From: Methylophilaceae bacterium
Lineage (GTDB): Bacteria > Pseudomonadota > Gammaproteobacteria > Burkholderiales > Methylophilaceae
Reading direction: 5' to 3'
Length of the DNA: 34,990 nt
NCBI GenBank assembly: GCA_947451235.1
Contig: CANFZA010000014.1
Span: 1 to 34,990 of the forward strand
The notes beneath the pieces are model-generated. The model saw nothing but the letters and a program-made list of their open reading frames with translations, was not told where the DNA came from and ran no database searches. Positions 7,076 through 17,509 of this stretch are shown here, one piece after another (the stretch's first letter is position 1; the number at the start of each line of letters is the position of its first letter). The translations under genes and the position numbers were made by a program.

Positions 7076-8905
7076 ATGCAAAATATTTTTAAATATATTA
7101 ATTTAATTAGTACTTTTGTTAAAAAACATAAGTTGTATGCAAACTTGCATGCGCTTGTTGTTTCTATGGTGCTGTCTGTCATATTGATGCAGGCCGGGTC
7201 ACTTTTCCTGTTTAATTATATTCCAGATCACCTTTCTGTGATTCATCGTGCTTATCAAGATCAATCTATTTGGAAAATAGAAATTTACAAATTAGAGCGT
7301 CATTTGGAAGACGACAAAGATATTTTGAATCGCTTAAATGAACGTTTAAGCGAGTTTGATGATGCCGCTTATACTTGGACAAGAAATCAAAATGACGCTG
7401 CTTTAGCGAGTGCCTACAAAGTGTTAGAAAAGGCTCACCACGATTTTTCTAACGCTAGGGTGCAAGGCCACGCGAACGCTGAAATCGTTCAAAAAGGCCA
7501 ATTAGTCATCAAGGCTTATGATGATTTTGTATCTGCTACAGAAAAAGATATTGTGATTAAGCAGTCGTTGGTGTCACTACTGCAATTGATATGTTTGTTT
7601 CTAGTGTTTTGCATTGCGGCTAGCATCATGCTTACGTCTTGGAGCATTTTAATTAATCGGCTTGGTAAGGTTTTCTCTGACATCCCCAATGATTTGATTT
7701 CAAATGGAAATGTCATTGAATATGCCGATGAGTTTGAAATGTTAGAAAAACTCACTGCCGAGCTATCCGCTAGGCTTGAGGGTATTCAAGTTGAAACAGA
7801 GTGGATCAATAAAACTAGTGCAGAAAAAATGCGAAAGATGCTTCTTTCGCAGGAGTTTTTGTTTAAATTGGCTAAATTAATCGGCGGTTCTGGTCTTAGT
7901 GAATTAACCATTAAAAAAGCGCTTTATTCCCTAGAACGAACATTAGCCGTTAGCAATGTTGCCTTGGTTTTTAGTGAAAATGGCTCAAGAATCTCAGCCA
8001 AACGCGCCTTATTTTCAAGCTGTTGGCCTTTGTCTTTTGATGAGGCCATGTTTGATGAAAGTCTAAATTCTGCTTCAGTGAACTATGCCACTAAGTTGAT
8101 TAAAGGCGAATGTGTGCAATGTGTGACTGTGCCCCTGCCAAGCCCGAATGGTTGGTTGGGTATTTTGTTATTAGAAACCGAGGCTAATCATTATTTTGAT
8201 GACACTGAGCTGCAATTATTTGAAGTAACCGCGCAAATGCTGGCACTTTCAATGGGCTTTCAAGCCAGAGAACAAGAAGGTCGCCGAGTAGCGTTACTGG
8301 AAGAACGAGCCGTGATTGCAAGAGAGTTACACGACTCGCTTGCACAATCGCTCTCTTATATGAAGTTCCAGCTAGCAAGACTGCAGACCAACTTTAGCGA
8401 CAACATGACTGAATCAGGCGCAGATATCATTGTGAATGACATGCGTGAAGGTTTGGATAACGCCTACCGTGAATTACGCGAGTTACTCACTACTTTTAGA
8501 GTGAAAATGGATGTACGTGGGCTTGATCATGTACTTGAAGAAGCGATTGAGGAGTTTTCACAGCGATCTAGTTTAAATATTATTCTAGATAATCGATTGC
8601 AAGAATGCAGGTTAAGCGTTAACGAAGAGTTTCACCTTTTACACGTCGTTCGTGAGGCATTATCAAATATCGTACGCCATTCAGGCGCCGAGAAAGTGAC
8701 CATTGCACTGGTGTTGCAATCTACTGGGGATGTTATTGTCACCATCGATGACGATGGCAAAGGCTGCACCTTTGATGAAGCCAAGCCACATCATTATGGT
8801 TTAGCGATTATGACTGAGCGCGCTTGCTGTTTGGGCGGCACTATTGAGATTCTGCCTAGGCGCCGAGGCGGTACGCGTGTCAGATTACTATTTCACCCCA
8901 AATAA
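7076..8905 (+). CDS. NarX-like sensor histidine kinase (HisKA_3)
   Basis: Encodes 609 residues. A first membrane helix at ~26-48 and a second at ~164-193 enclose a periplasmic helical region of ~115 residues. A linker with coiled-coil character follows, then a GAF-like domain (~258-395) containing C346-X2-C349. The HisKA_3 dimerisation domain reads EERAVIARELHDSLAQSLS; His419 is the expected phosphorylation site. The ATPase domain ends the protein, with 'REALSNIVRHSGAEKV' (N box), 'IDDDGKGC' (G1) and 'HHYGLAIMTERA' (G2). This is the NarX/NreB/DegS class that pairs with NarL-type regulators; the partner gene starts 65 bp downstream. The signal cannot be read from sequence, and nitrate sensing should not be assumed. 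Confidence 0.9.
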   Translation: MQNIFKYINLISTFVKKHKLYANLHALVVSMVLSVILMQAGSLFLFNYIPDHLSVIHRAYQDQSIWKIEIYKLERHLEDDKDILNRLNERLSEFDDAAYTWTRNQNDAALASAYKVLEKAHHDFSNARVQGHANAEIVQKGQLVIKAYDDFVSATEKDIVIKQSLVSLLQLICLFLVFCIAASIMLTSWSILINRLGKVFSDIPNDLISNGNVIEYADEFEMLEKLTAELSARLEGIQVETEWINKTSAEKMRKMLLSQEFLFKLAKLIGGSGLSELTIKKALYSLERTLAVSNVALVFSENGSRISAKRALFSSCWPLSFDEAMFDESLNSASVNYATKLIKGECVQCVTVPLPSPNGWLGILLLETEANHYFDDTELQLFEVTAQMLALSMGFQAREQEGRRVALLEERAVIARELHDSLAQSLSYMKFQLARLQTNFSDNMTESGADIIVNDMREGLDNAYRELRELLTTFRVKMDVRGLDHVLEEAIEEFSQRSSLNIILDNRLQECRLSVNEEFHLLHVVREALSNIVRHSGAEKVTIALVLQSTGDVIVTIDDDGKGCTFDEAKPHHYGLAIMTERACCLGGTIEILPRRRGGTRVRLLFHPK

Positions 8906-8970
8906 CCTACTAATTAAAGTAATTTATAAGCCTTTATTAACAAACTTTGATTCATAAGCTGGAGAACCAA

Positions 8971-9609
8971 ATGCAAGCACCAACTACCGTTGTTATTATC
9001 GATGACCATGCCTTATTTCGTAGAGGCGTTAGTCAAATGATATCAGCCGACTCTGAGTTTTCGGTGATTGGTGATGCATCATCAGGTGCAGAAGGGCTAT
9101 TGTTAGTTGCCGAGTTAAAGCCAGATATCGTATTAATAGACCTTAATATGAAAGGCATGAATGGCATACAAACGCTTACACAAATTAAAGAAGCGAAATT
9201 AGAATCTAAATGTGTGATGCTAACAGTATCAGATGCAGAAGATGATTTGTTAGAGGCGCTACGGGCCGGAGCGGATGGTTATTTGCTAAAAGATATGGAG
9301 CCTGAAGATTTATGCTCTAGCTTAAAAAAAGCGATGTCAGGTGTGACTGTTTTGCATGAAAGTTTGACCGAAATTCTTAAAAATGCGCTGATTCATCCTA
9401 CACTTAATAGAAGCTCAGAAGATGTTTCACTTACCGAGCGTGAGCGAGAAATTCTTGAATGCTTAGCTAATGGACTCAATAATAAAACTATCGCACGTGA
9501 GCTTGGTATTAGCGACACCACAGTAAAAGTGCATATTAAACATTTGCTGAGTAAGCTAAAACTGACTAGCAGGCTTGAAGCAGCAGTTTGGGCGCATAGG
9601 AAAAAATAA
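8971..9609 (+). CDS. NarL/FixJ-family response regulator
   Basis: Encodes 212 residues from ATG 8971, preceded by GGAGA at 8960-8964; an upstream in-frame TTG at 8947 is less likely. The receiver domain (1-~120) has the acidic pair DD11-12, phospho-acceptor Asp57 (LIDLNM) and the conserved Lys (LLKDMEPEDL). The LuxR-type helix-turn-helix (~145-210) reads LTEREREILECLANGLNNKTIARELGISDTTVKVHIKHL in overlapping blocks. It should be phosphorylated by the kinase encoded 65 bp upstream and bind DNA as a dimer. Targets are unknown; short dyads in this window (2518-2533 upstream of dmmA and 34946-34969 upstream of mxaR) are possible but untested sites. Confidence 0.92.
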   Translation: MQAPTTVVIIDDHALFRRGVSQMISADSEFSVIGDASSGAEGLLLVAELKPDIVLIDLNMKGMNGIQTLTQIKEAKLESKCVMLTVSDAEDDLLEALRAGADGYLLKDMEPEDLCSSLKKAMSGVTVLHESLTEILKNALIHPTLNRSSEDVSLTEREREILECLANGLNNKTIARELGISDTTVKVHIKHLLSKLKLTSRLEAAVWAHRKK

Positions 9610-9675
9610 TATTTTAATAATTAAAGCTGAATTAAAACCTTTCAACAACTTTAAAAGTATTTTAGAAAAATAGCC

Positions 9676-10089
9676 GTGAACAAAAATCATCACTCAGAGG
9701 CTATCATACTGATTCGCCAGCATTACAACGAGGCTATTCTTAATCGCAACGTAGCAGGTATTTGTTCATTTTTTACCGACGATTACCATGTGATTACGGC
9801 ACGCGGTGACCAGTATCATGGGCTTGATCTACAGCATGACCGTTGGCAAGCCGCGTTTCAAGCAGACCCGATTATGATCTACCGTAGACGGACTAGAGAG
9901 CTGCGCTTAAGCGCGCTATTAGGCGGTGCTGAAGAGCTAGGTAATTGGGTGGGAAAATATAGTGCAGATCAGAAGGTCGTGATTGTGTCAGGGGTATATT
10001 CGGCAAAATGGCAAAAACAAGCTGATGGCCTGTGGCTAATTCAGTCCGAAGTTTTTACCTTGCTCAAATCTAGAACTTACGAACGATAG
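9676..10089 (+). CDS. NTF2-like (SnoaL/DUF4440-type) protein
   Basis: Encodes 137 residues from a GTG start. The pattern resembles the NTF2-like cone fold: N-terminal helix 'IRQHYNEAILNRNVAGICSFFTDDYHVITARGDQYHG', then strands ending in 'GVYSAKWQKQADGLWLIQSEVFTLL'. Proteins of this fold bind small ligands or act as simple enzymes; no specific function can be read. No signal peptide. It follows the regulator gene by 66 bp in the same direction, so it may belong to that transcript. The spacer 10090-10177 holds a TATAAT hexamer at 10137-10142 that could be a -10 box for pgm, without a good -35. Confidence 0.7.
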   Translation: MNKNHHSEAIILIRQHYNEAILNRNVAGICSFFTDDYHVITARGDQYHGLDLQHDRWQAAFQADPIMIYRRRTRELRLSALLGGAEELGNWVGKYSADQKVVIVSGVYSAKWQKQADGLWLIQSEVFTLLKSRTYER

Positions 10090-10168
10090 TTTCTAATATT
10101 TGCGCTGTAGATATGAATAAATTAATCATTGCTCGTTATAATGGTATTAATTTCAGCCATCTTTCTAA

Positions 10169-11845
<1,677 letters not shown>

Positions 11846-11887
11846 ACTGGTCTATTGATTAGAACGCTGGAGTTAAACTAGAAAATT

Positions 11888-11932
11888 AATATTCGACTTA
11901 TTTTTAATACGACTTTTTTTAATATTCGACTT
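11888..11932. repeat. Duplicated 3' end of the retropepsin gene
   Basis: The 12-bp string AATATTCGACTT occurs at 11888-11899 and again at 11921-11932, with a degenerate copy (AATACGACTT) starting at 11906. The right-hand copy encodes the last residues of the protease; the other two lie past its stop codon. This looks like a local tandem duplication with drift. No clear terminator hairpin is visible in the pgm-protease spacer. Confidence 0.55.
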
Positions 11933-12395
11933 GTTTAATGGTCATTTCACCATTAAACAGTCGAACATCCATGCGGCCTAAAAAAGACATACCGAGTAAT
12001 ACATCGCCATCTAATCCTGGCGCAATCATTGCGGAAACGTCATTGGCATTCACGCCACCTAATTTTAACGATTGTAGCCGCACCATATAGCCAATACTGT
12101 CGCCATTGGCGGTATTGGTGCGAATCGCATTCACACTTTTCAAATTAAGCCTGTCCGCAATACTTTGCGAAATCGCTACGCCGGTGGCGCCAGTATCGAC
12201 TAAAACATTCACTTTTTCGCCGTTAATTAAAGCTTCGGCACGATAATGACCGTCAAGGCCACGTTTTAGAACTACCGTACTATTTTCGCCTAAGCGATTA
12301 ATTTTATTGGGGTTTTGAATATTGTCAATTAAGTACATAATCAGCCCCGCAAGTGCGAGCCAAATAATAGCGACGAAAATAGTGTTTCTAGACAT
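11919..12395 (-). CDS. Membrane-anchored retropepsin-like aspartic protease (clan AA, TIGR02281 type)
   Basis: Encodes 158 residues. An N-terminal membrane helix (~7-25, FVAIIWLALAGLIMYLI) is followed by one aspartic-protease unit with 'VNVLVDTGATGVAIS', the D-T-G catalytic triplet with the following Ala, and 'GDVLLGMSFLGRM', the hydrophobic-hydrophobic-Gly partner motif. A single DTG unit means it must act as a homodimer, as retroviral proteases do. The active site would face the periplasm. Substrate unknown. It lies 21 bp after iscX in the same direction and is likely co-transcribed with it. Confidence 0.85.
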   Translation of the reverse strand: MSRNTIFVAIIWLALAGLIMYLIDNIQNPNKINRLGENSTVVLKRGLDGHYRAEALINGEKVNVLVDTGATGVAISQSIADRLNLKSVNAIRTNTANGDSIGYMVRLQSLKLGGVNANDVSAMIAPGLDGDVLLGMSFLGRMDVRLFNGEMTIKQVEY

Positions 12396-12416
12396 GTCTG
12401 CTTTAAGTTTTACTTG

Positions 12417-12611
12417 CTACTCAGCTTCTTCTATCCAAGCCAGCTGTATTGCTTCTAAGATTTTTTCACCACATTTTTCTGGTGTGTCATCAAAGCCGTC
12501 TAAATCCATTACCCACTGCATTAAATCAGTAAAGCGTATGGTCGTTGGGTCAATATCCGGGTGTGTATCGTAAAGCGTTTCTGCGATAGTTAAGCTGTCT
12601 GTCCATTTCAT
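12417..12611 (-). CDS. iscX: IscX, iron-sulfur assembly accessory protein
   Basis: Encodes 64 residues, as expected for IscX (about 66). The acidic small protein reads [18 protein letters not shown], then '[22 protein letters not shown]' and ends in [10 protein letters not shown], all typical of the family. IscX binds the cysteine desulfurase IscS and iron and tunes Fe-S cluster assembly. In many proteobacteria it closes the isc operon; here it stands apart from iscSUA-hscBA-fdx, at least within this window, and precedes a membrane retropepsin gene by 21 bp. Confidence 0.9.
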   Translation of the reverse strand: MKWTDSLTIAETLYDTHPDIDPTTIRFTDLMQWVMDLDGFDDTPEKCGEKILEAIQLAWIEEAE

Positions 12612-12786
12612 GAGGGCGATTCCAAGTGGTATTTACGTGTGACCATTATAACTTGCTAAAGATGCCGTTTACTCAAAATTGAATGCTTAACAATTTGCCA
12701 TAAACTGCAAGGACTTAATCTTATTGTCATGCCGTGGTAAAATGTTCGGATATTTATATATTGAATTTTTGAACTGTTTTTAACGA

Positions 12787-12837
12787 TTAACCGTCTTTAA
12801 GAATTAACTGTCTTTAAGAGTTAACCGTCTTTAAAAC
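12787..12837. repeat. Three 17-bp tandem repeats in the glyA leader
   Basis: Copies of TTAACYGTCTTTAARAR start at 12787, 12804 and 12821; a partial fourth (TTAACCGTC) is at 12868-12876. They lie 75-125 bp before the glyA start. The 300-bp spacer 12612-12911 otherwise holds a TAAAAT hexamer at 12738-12743 and a ribosome site (CGGAAAG) before glyA. I see no glycine or other riboswitch that I recognise. Confidence 0.8.
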
Positions 12838-12911
12838 TACAGGCAAGCTCTAAATTAAAAAATACTATTAACCGTCATTCATGACTCAACGCTTACGGAA
12901 AGCCAAATACC

Positions 12912-14171
12912 ATGTCTACAGCACCATTTAACTACGCCAATACTCTTGATCAAGCGGACCCTGCTTTGTGGGGCATGATGGAGCAAGAAGTTGTGCGTCA
13001 GCATGACCATATTGAATTAATCGCTTCTGAAAACTACACCAGCCCAGCAGTGATGCAGGCGCAAGGTTCTCAGCTGACGAATAAATATGCTGAAGGTTAT
13101 CCAGGCAAACGTTTTTACGGCGGTTGTGAGTTTGTAGACCAAGTTGAGCAGTTAGCCATTGATCGCTTAAAAGCCTTGTATGGCGCTGAATATGCCAATG
13201 TGCAGCCACATTCTGGCTCGCAAGCTAACCAAGCCGTGTATTTTTCTATCCTTAAACCGGGTGATACGGTGATGGGTATGAATCTTGGTCATGGCGGCCA
13301 TTTAACGCACGGTTCACCGGCTAATTTATCAGGAAAATTATTTAACATTGTGGCTTATGGCTTAAATGATAAAGAGGAAATTGATTACGATGAAATGGAA
13401 CGCATTGCGATTGAATGCAAACCAAAACTATTGATAGGCGGTGCCTCTGCTTACGCTTTGCGTTTTGATTGGGCGCGTATGAGCGAAATCGCTAAAAAAG
13501 TAGGCGCTTATTTCATGGTAGATATGGCGCATTATTCAGGTTTAATTGCTGCTGGCGTGTATCCAAACCCAGTGCCGCATGCTGATTTTGTGACATCAAC
13601 CACGCATAAAACATTGCGCGGCCCACGTGGCGGTATTATTTTAGCCAAGGCAGAGTTCGAAAAATCATTGAATTCTAGCGTGTTCCCAAGCTTGCAAGGT
13701 GGCCCGTTAATGCACGTTATTGCGGCAAAGGCGACTGCGTTTTTAGAAGCGTCTCAACCAGAATTTAAAGATTACCAAGCGCAAGTGATTAAAAATGCTC
13801 AAGCAATGGCTGAAGCTTTAACCGCGCGCGGTTTGCGTATTATTTCTGGCCGTACTGAATCTCACATGTTTTTAGTGGATTTACGTCCAAAAGGCTTAAC
13901 TGGTAAAGCGGCTGATGCGGCACTTGGTTTGGCGCATATTACCGTAAACAAAAACTCGATTCCTAATGACCCAGAAAGCCCGTTTGTGACTTCTGGTGTT
14001 CGCATAGGCGCACCGGCAATTACTACGCGTGGCTTTAAAGAAGAAGAAGCACGTTTAGTGGCTAATTTAATTGCCGATGTGTTGGATAATCCAACAGATG
14101 AAGCGGTGATTGCCGCGACTAAAGCTAAAGTACATGCTTTAACAGCAAGATTCCCGGTGTATCAAGGCTAA
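12912..14171 (+). CDS. glyA: Serine hydroxymethyltransferase
   Basis: Encodes 419 residues, standard for bacterial GlyA. It converts serine and tetrahydrofolate to glycine and 5,10-methylene-tetrahydrofolate with pyridoxal phosphate. Seen: '[18 protein letters not shown]' near the N terminus, '[15 protein letters not shown]', '[13 protein letters not shown]', and the PLP lysine motif '[16 protein letters not shown]'. The end ([12 protein letters not shown]) is the normal terminus. In methylotrophs this enzyme also links C1-folate to amino-acid synthesis, although ribulose-monophosphate organisms do not need it for main assimilation. nrdR follows 35 bp downstream. The leader contains the 17-bp repeats. 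Confidence 0.98.
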   Translation: MSTAPFNYANTLDQADPALWGMMEQEVVRQHDHIELIASENYTSPAVMQAQGSQLTNKYAEGYPGKRFYGGCEFVDQVEQLAIDRLKALYGAEYANVQPHSGSQANQAVYFSILKPGDTVMGMNLGHGGHLTHGSPANLSGKLFNIVAYGLNDKEEIDYDEMERIAIECKPKLLIGGASAYALRFDWARMSEIAKKVGAYFMVDMAHYSGLIAAGVYPNPVPHADFVTSTTHKTLRGPRGGIILAKAEFEKSLNSSVFPSLQGGPLMHVIAAKATAFLEASQPEFKDYQAQVIKNAQAMAEALTARGLRIISGRTESHMFLVDLRPKGLTGKAADAALGLAHITVNKNSIPNDPESPFVTSGVRIGAPAITTRGFKEEEARLVANLIADVLDNPTDEAVIAATKAKVHALTARFPVYQG

Positions 14172-14206
14172 TTGATAAAGCTTAGGTGTATCAGGGTTAA
14201 ATTATC

Positions 14207-14650
14207 ATGAAATGTCCATTTTGCGGCGTAGACGATACTCAGGTTATTGATTCTAGAGTCAATGACGAGGGCAATTCTATACGTCGTCGCCGTAAATGTG
14301 GCGGTTGTGATAAGCGCTTTACTACTTACGAAACGGCAGAATTGCATATGCCGCTAGTGGTTAAAACCAATGGCACGCGTGAAGAGTTTAATCGTGAAAA
14401 ATTACGTTTATCTTTTACGCGGGCTTTGCATAAACGGCCTGTGCCTACCGAATATGTAGATCGTGCTTTAGATAGAATCTCACAAAAATTACTGAGTTTA
14501 GGTGAACGCGAAGTGCCCGCCAGAACCTTGGGTGAAAGCGTGATGCATGAGCTTAAATTGATGGATAAAGTCGCTTATATTCGATTCGCCTCTGTGTATC
14601 GTAGCTTTTCAGATGTCGATGATTTTAGTGATGTTATTCGTGATTTATAA
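14207..14650 (+). CDS. nrdR: NrdR, ribonucleotide reductase transcriptional repressor
   Basis: Encodes 147 residues. The N-terminal zinc ribbon is MKCPFCG with a second pair in '[11 protein letters not shown]', followed by the ATP-cone domain ([30 protein letters not shown] to the C terminus '[13 protein letters not shown]'). This is the full standard architecture. NrdR senses ATP/dATP and represses nrd genes through paired NrdR boxes. The glyA-nrdR-ribD order is commonly seen in betaproteobacteria and here is interrupted only by one small membrane-protein gene. No nrd operon is present in the window. Confidence 0.97.
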   Translation: MKCPFCGVDDTQVIDSRVNDEGNSIRRRRKCGGCDKRFTTYETAELHMPLVVKTNGTREEFNREKLRLSFTRALHKRPVPTEYVDRALDRISQKLLSLGEREVPARTLGESVMHELKLMDKVAYIRFASVYRSFSDVDDFSDVIRDL

Positions 14651-14691
14651 TTTTCTATCTCCGCTCGCTCAAAATAAGTCGATTAATTTAT

Positions 14692-14743
14692 TAAACAAAT
14701 TGACTAAACAAATTGATTAACAAAATTGATGCAGAAAATTGAT
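14692..14743. repeat. Four 13-bp tandem repeats after nrdR
   Basis: Imperfect copies of TAAACAAATTGAT start at 14692, 14705, 14718 and 14731, with a fifth remnant at 14744. The array lies in the 159-bp spacer between nrdR and the small membrane protein, about 65 bp before that gene's start. Very AT-rich. Confidence 0.75.
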
Positions 14744-14809
14744 TAAACAAGAAGTAAGTCACAATATATTGACTGTTAATTAGTCTCTCAAAATGAAGGA
14801 AATACCTAA

Positions 14810-15187
14810 ATGAAATTGATTAACTGGTTGTCTATTGGGCTTGCTGCATTTACCGTGGTGCTAACGGTAGTTTTCTTTGGTTGGTGGGTCATGAAAGACC
14901 GCATTGCCTTTGGCAGTGAAAAATTTGATCAAGTGAAGTGGATGCAGGCCGCATCGACCATTGAAGCAGAATGTAAGCGTGGTGATATGGCTTACGATTT
15001 ACAGCAACATGTACTTGGGGTAGGTGCGCAAAGGCAAGCGGTTGCGGTACTTTTAGGTCGCCCTAGCTATGAAGATGCTCGCAGTGTGGAGTATGACTTA
15101 GGTAAGTGTATGCATGTTTATCACGGTTTACTTATTTATTTTGATGAAAATAATCGTTTGATGAATAGCCGTATTTCTTCACACTAA
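14810..15187 (+). CDS. Small single-pass membrane protein, possibly BamE-like fold
   Basis: Encodes 125 residues. An N-terminal hydrophobic helix (~7-28, LSIGLAAFTVVLTVVFFGWWV) without a lipobox suggests an inner-membrane anchor or uncleaved signal. The soluble part has 'RQAVAVLLGRPSYED' followed by 'VEYDLGKCMHVYHGLLIYFDENNRL', a pattern like the BamE/SmpA fold (helix with 'LLG.P' then a hairpin of strands). Two cysteines (in IEAECKRG and LGKCMHV) could form a disulfide. A good ribosome site (AAGGAAA) precedes the ATG. I do not recognise a named family with confidence and assign no function. Confidence 0.65.
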   Translation: MKLINWLSIGLAAFTVVLTVVFFGWWVMKDRIAFGSEKFDQVKWMQAASTIEAECKRGDMAYDLQQHVLGVGAQRQAVAVLLGRPSYEDARSVEYDLGKCMHVYHGLLIYFDENNRLMNSRISSH

Positions 15188-15221
15188 AACTATTCCGCGC
15201 TAGTTATTACAGAGCTCGATT

Positions 15222-16358
15222 TTGTTTTCAAATGCTGATCACACTTATATGACACTTGCTCTGCGTTTAGCAGAGCAAGGTTTATATACCACGCAGCCAA
15301 ATCCTAGGGTTGGCTGTGTCATTGTTAAAAATCAACAAATTGTAGGTCAAGGCGCACACCTTAAAGCCGGTGAACCGCATGCTGAAGTATTCGCCTTGCG
15401 TGAGGCTGGCATAGCCGCAAAAGATGGCTATGCTTACGTGACGCTAGAACCATGCAACCATCATGGCCGCACACCGCCTTGTGTAGATGCGCTTATTAAC
15501 GCGGGGGTTAAGCGTGTAGTAGTTGCGATGCAAGACCCAAACCCCTTAGTAGCTGGCAATGGCCTAAAGCGCTTACTAGCGCACGGCATACACGTGGAAA
15601 CTGGCTTAATGCAAGCCGAAGCGCTGGCGCTTAACCGAGGATTTATTTCACGCATGACGCGTGGCAGGCCTTATGTGCGCAGCAAAATTGCCGCTAGTTT
15701 AGACGGTCGTACCGCACTTAAAAATGGCAAAAGTTTTTGGATAACGGGTGAGGCTGCAAGGTTAGATGTGCAGCATTGGCGGGCACAATCGTGTGCCATT
15801 GTCACCGGTATCGGCACCATACTGGCGGATGATCCAAGCATGAATGTGCGGCTAGAAATTTCACTGAACCGCCAGCCGCTACGGGTTGTTGTCGATAGCC
15901 AATTGCAGATGCCAGTCAACTGTAAAATGCTGGATAGCAACAAGCTAGTCAATAGTCCAGTGCTAATTGCGTATGCCCATGATGCGGCAAATAATGCGGC
16001 CAAATTAATTTCAGCAGGCGCGGAACTGCTGAAAATTCCTAATTCAAATAATCAGGTAGATTTAATCGCCTTGCTAGAAAATTTAGCGCAACGTGGCATT
16101 AATGAAGTGTTGCTAGAAGCTGGGCAGGGTTTGAATGGCGCTTTTTTAAGTGCTAATTTAATCGATGAGTTTATTTTTTACTATGCACCTAAGCTCATGG
16201 GCACGGATGCAAATGGCATGTTTGCCATTGCTGAATTAACAGAAATGCAGCAGGCGACAGATTTGCAAATATTAGATGTGCGTCAAATTGGGCAAGATCT
16301 TCGTTTGCGTGCCAAGCCTGTAGTTAAGCCTATTGCTAGGCTAGTCCCCAATATTTAA
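15222..16358 (+). CDS. ribD: Bifunctional riboflavin biosynthesis deaminase/reductase RibD
   Basis: Encodes 378 residues. The N-terminal cytidine-deaminase-like domain (~1-145) shows the zinc site HAE in 'GEPHAEVFALREAG' and 'PCNHHGRTPPC'. The C-terminal reductase domain (~148-365) shows 'RPYVRSKIAASLDGRTA' and 'ILLEAG'-type motif (VLLEAGQGLNGAFL). It carries out the second and third steps from GTP to riboflavin. The start is a TTG at 15222: the peptide then begins MFSNADHTYM, which matches the normal N terminus; the first ATG (15249) would remove conserved residues. tatD follows after 12 bp. Confidence 0.95.
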   Translation: MFSNADHTYMTLALRLAEQGLYTTQPNPRVGCVIVKNQQIVGQGAHLKAGEPHAEVFALREAGIAAKDGYAYVTLEPCNHHGRTPPCVDALINAGVKRVVVAMQDPNPLVAGNGLKRLLAHGIHVETGLMQAEALALNRGFISRMTRGRPYVRSKIAASLDGRTALKNGKSFWITGEAARLDVQHWRAQSCAIVTGIGTILADDPSMNVRLEISLNRQPLRVVVDSQLQMPVNCKMLDSNKLVNSPVLIAYAHDAANNAAKLISAGAELLKIPNSNNQVDLIALLENLAQRGINEVLLEAGQGLNGAFLSANLIDEFIFYYAPKLMGTDANGMFAIAELTEMQQATDLQILDVRQIGQDLRLRAKPVVKPIARLVPNI

Positions 16359-16370
16359 TCGAAAATTTCA

Positions 16371-17189
16371 ATGCTCATCGACACGCACTGCCACTTAGAT
16401 GCCGCTGAGTTTGATGCAGATAGAGATGACATTGCGCAACAGGCTATAAATGTAGGTATAGCAAAAATCGTAATACCCGCTGTAGCATGCGGTAATTTTG
16501 ATGCCGTCATTACGCTATGTAATCAGCACAAAAATTGCGCCTACGCGCTTGGCATTCATCCTATGTATGTAGCGAGTGCTACCACCGATGACCTTGAAAT
16601 ATTGCGTAAATATGTAAAGCAAAACAATCCTGTCGCCATTGGTGAAATTGGTTTGGATTATTTTTCAATTGACACCCATAAAGCTGACTATCAACAGCTT
16701 AAAGATTTGCAAACCTATTTTTTTACCGAGCAACTTAAAATAGCCAAGCAAAACGATTTGCCGGTAATACTACATGTGCGCCATGCGATAGACGATATTT
16801 TGAAGCACTTACGAAAATATCAAGTAACCGGTGGAATTGCGCATGCGTTCAATGGCAGTTTTCAACAGGCTGAGCAATTGATAGCGCTAGGCTTTAAGCT
16901 CGGTTTTGGCGGCGCAATGACTTATAGCCGCGCGTTAAAAATTCGTGATCTCGCTTTAAAATTACCGCTAGACGCTATTGTATTAGAGACCGATGCGCCA
17001 GATATTCCACCTGAATGGCTAGGTACAAAAGGTAGAAATAGCCCGTTAGAAATTGTTAAAATTGCGCAGGTTTTAGCCGATTTGAAGCAGGTAAATGTCT
17101 CGCAAGTGCTTGATATTACAGGCACCAACGCTTTGAAAGTTCTACCAAAATTAGCTCACTTATGCACACCACCTAAAGTGCTACATTAA
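16371..17189 (+). CDS. TatD-family metal-dependent hydrolase/DNase
   Basis: Encodes 272 residues. Motifs of the TatD amidohydrolase family are complete: N-terminal metal site 'MLIDTHCHLD', 'ALGIHPMY', 'VAIGEIGLDYF', 'LPVILHVRHA', 'GGIAHAFNGSFQQAE' and 'IVLETDAPDIPP'. Members are TIM-barrel 3'-5' exonucleases or related hydrolases (TatD, YcfH, YjjV). Several paralogues occur per genome, so I give no specific symbol. It starts 12 bp after ribD and is probably co-transcribed with it. Confidence 0.93.
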   Translation: MLIDTHCHLDAAEFDADRDDIAQQAINVGIAKIVIPAVACGNFDAVITLCNQHKNCAYALGIHPMYVASATTDDLEILRKYVKQNNPVAIGEIGLDYFSIDTHKADYQQLKDLQTYFFTEQLKIAKQNDLPVILHVRHAIDDILKHLRKYQVTGGIAHAFNGSFQQAEQLIALGFKLGFGGAMTYSRALKIRDLALKLPLDAIVLETDAPDIPPEWLGTKGRNSPLEIVKIAQVLADLKQVNVSQVLDITGTNALKVLPKLAHLCTPPKVLH

Positions 17190-17322
17190 GTATAGGAAAA
17201 AAGCCTTACCAATCAAAGGTGAATGTATAAGTTATTGATTTTTAACGAATTTAAAATAGTTCAATTTATAAGCGATTTGAAAAAAGCCTTATAAATTCAG
17301 ATGTTACATTTTCAAGACACAT

Positions 17323-17353
17323 TTATTCACAGAGTTATCCACAGATAATGTGG
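17323..17353. promoter_or_regulatory. Cluster of DnaA-box-like 9-mers
   Basis: A perfect TTATCCACA at 17335-17343, a one-mismatch TTATTCACA at 17323-17331, and on the other strand a CTTTCCACA-like site just after it. The flanks (17215-17310 and 17440-17490) are very AT-rich. This lies in the 320-bp tatD-mtnA spacer. It is not next to dnaA, dnaN or gyrB, so an origin is only one of several possibilities (DnaA titration or regulation are others). Confidence 0.5.
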
Positions 17354-17402
17354 AAAGTATTTTTGGTTTCACGGAACTTTTTATATCAGTGCTTGGCATC
17401 CC

Positions 17403-17436
17403 CACGGAATATATCTGCTAAAGCAGATTATTCGTG
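17403..17436. other. Hairpin in the mtnA leader
   Basis: ATCTGCT (17413-17419) faces AGCAGAT (17422-17428), and the pairing extends outward, with small bulges, to CACG (17403-17406) and CGTG (17433-17436). It lies about 75 bp before mtnA. No run of T follows directly, so it is not a clear terminator. I do not recognise it as a known riboswitch. Confidence 0.5.
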
Positions 17437-17509
17437 CGTGAATGTCAACTTTGAAATTATTTATTTTTTTGCTAAATTGATTTTTTATTGCTAGGAATTA
17501 CTGATTTTT

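Noticed and set aside
8947-8970. TTG start adding eight residues to the response regulator
   Set aside because: ATG 8971 has a well-spaced GGAGA, and the receiver domain begins normally from there.
12612-12911. Glycine riboswitch before glyA
   Set aside because: No paired aptamer pattern recognised; the repeats there are simple tandem copies.
17190-17509. Chromosomal origin of replication
   Set aside because: DnaA boxes are suggestive, but no dnaA, dnaN, gyrB or rpmH is nearby; kept only as a regulatory-site finding.
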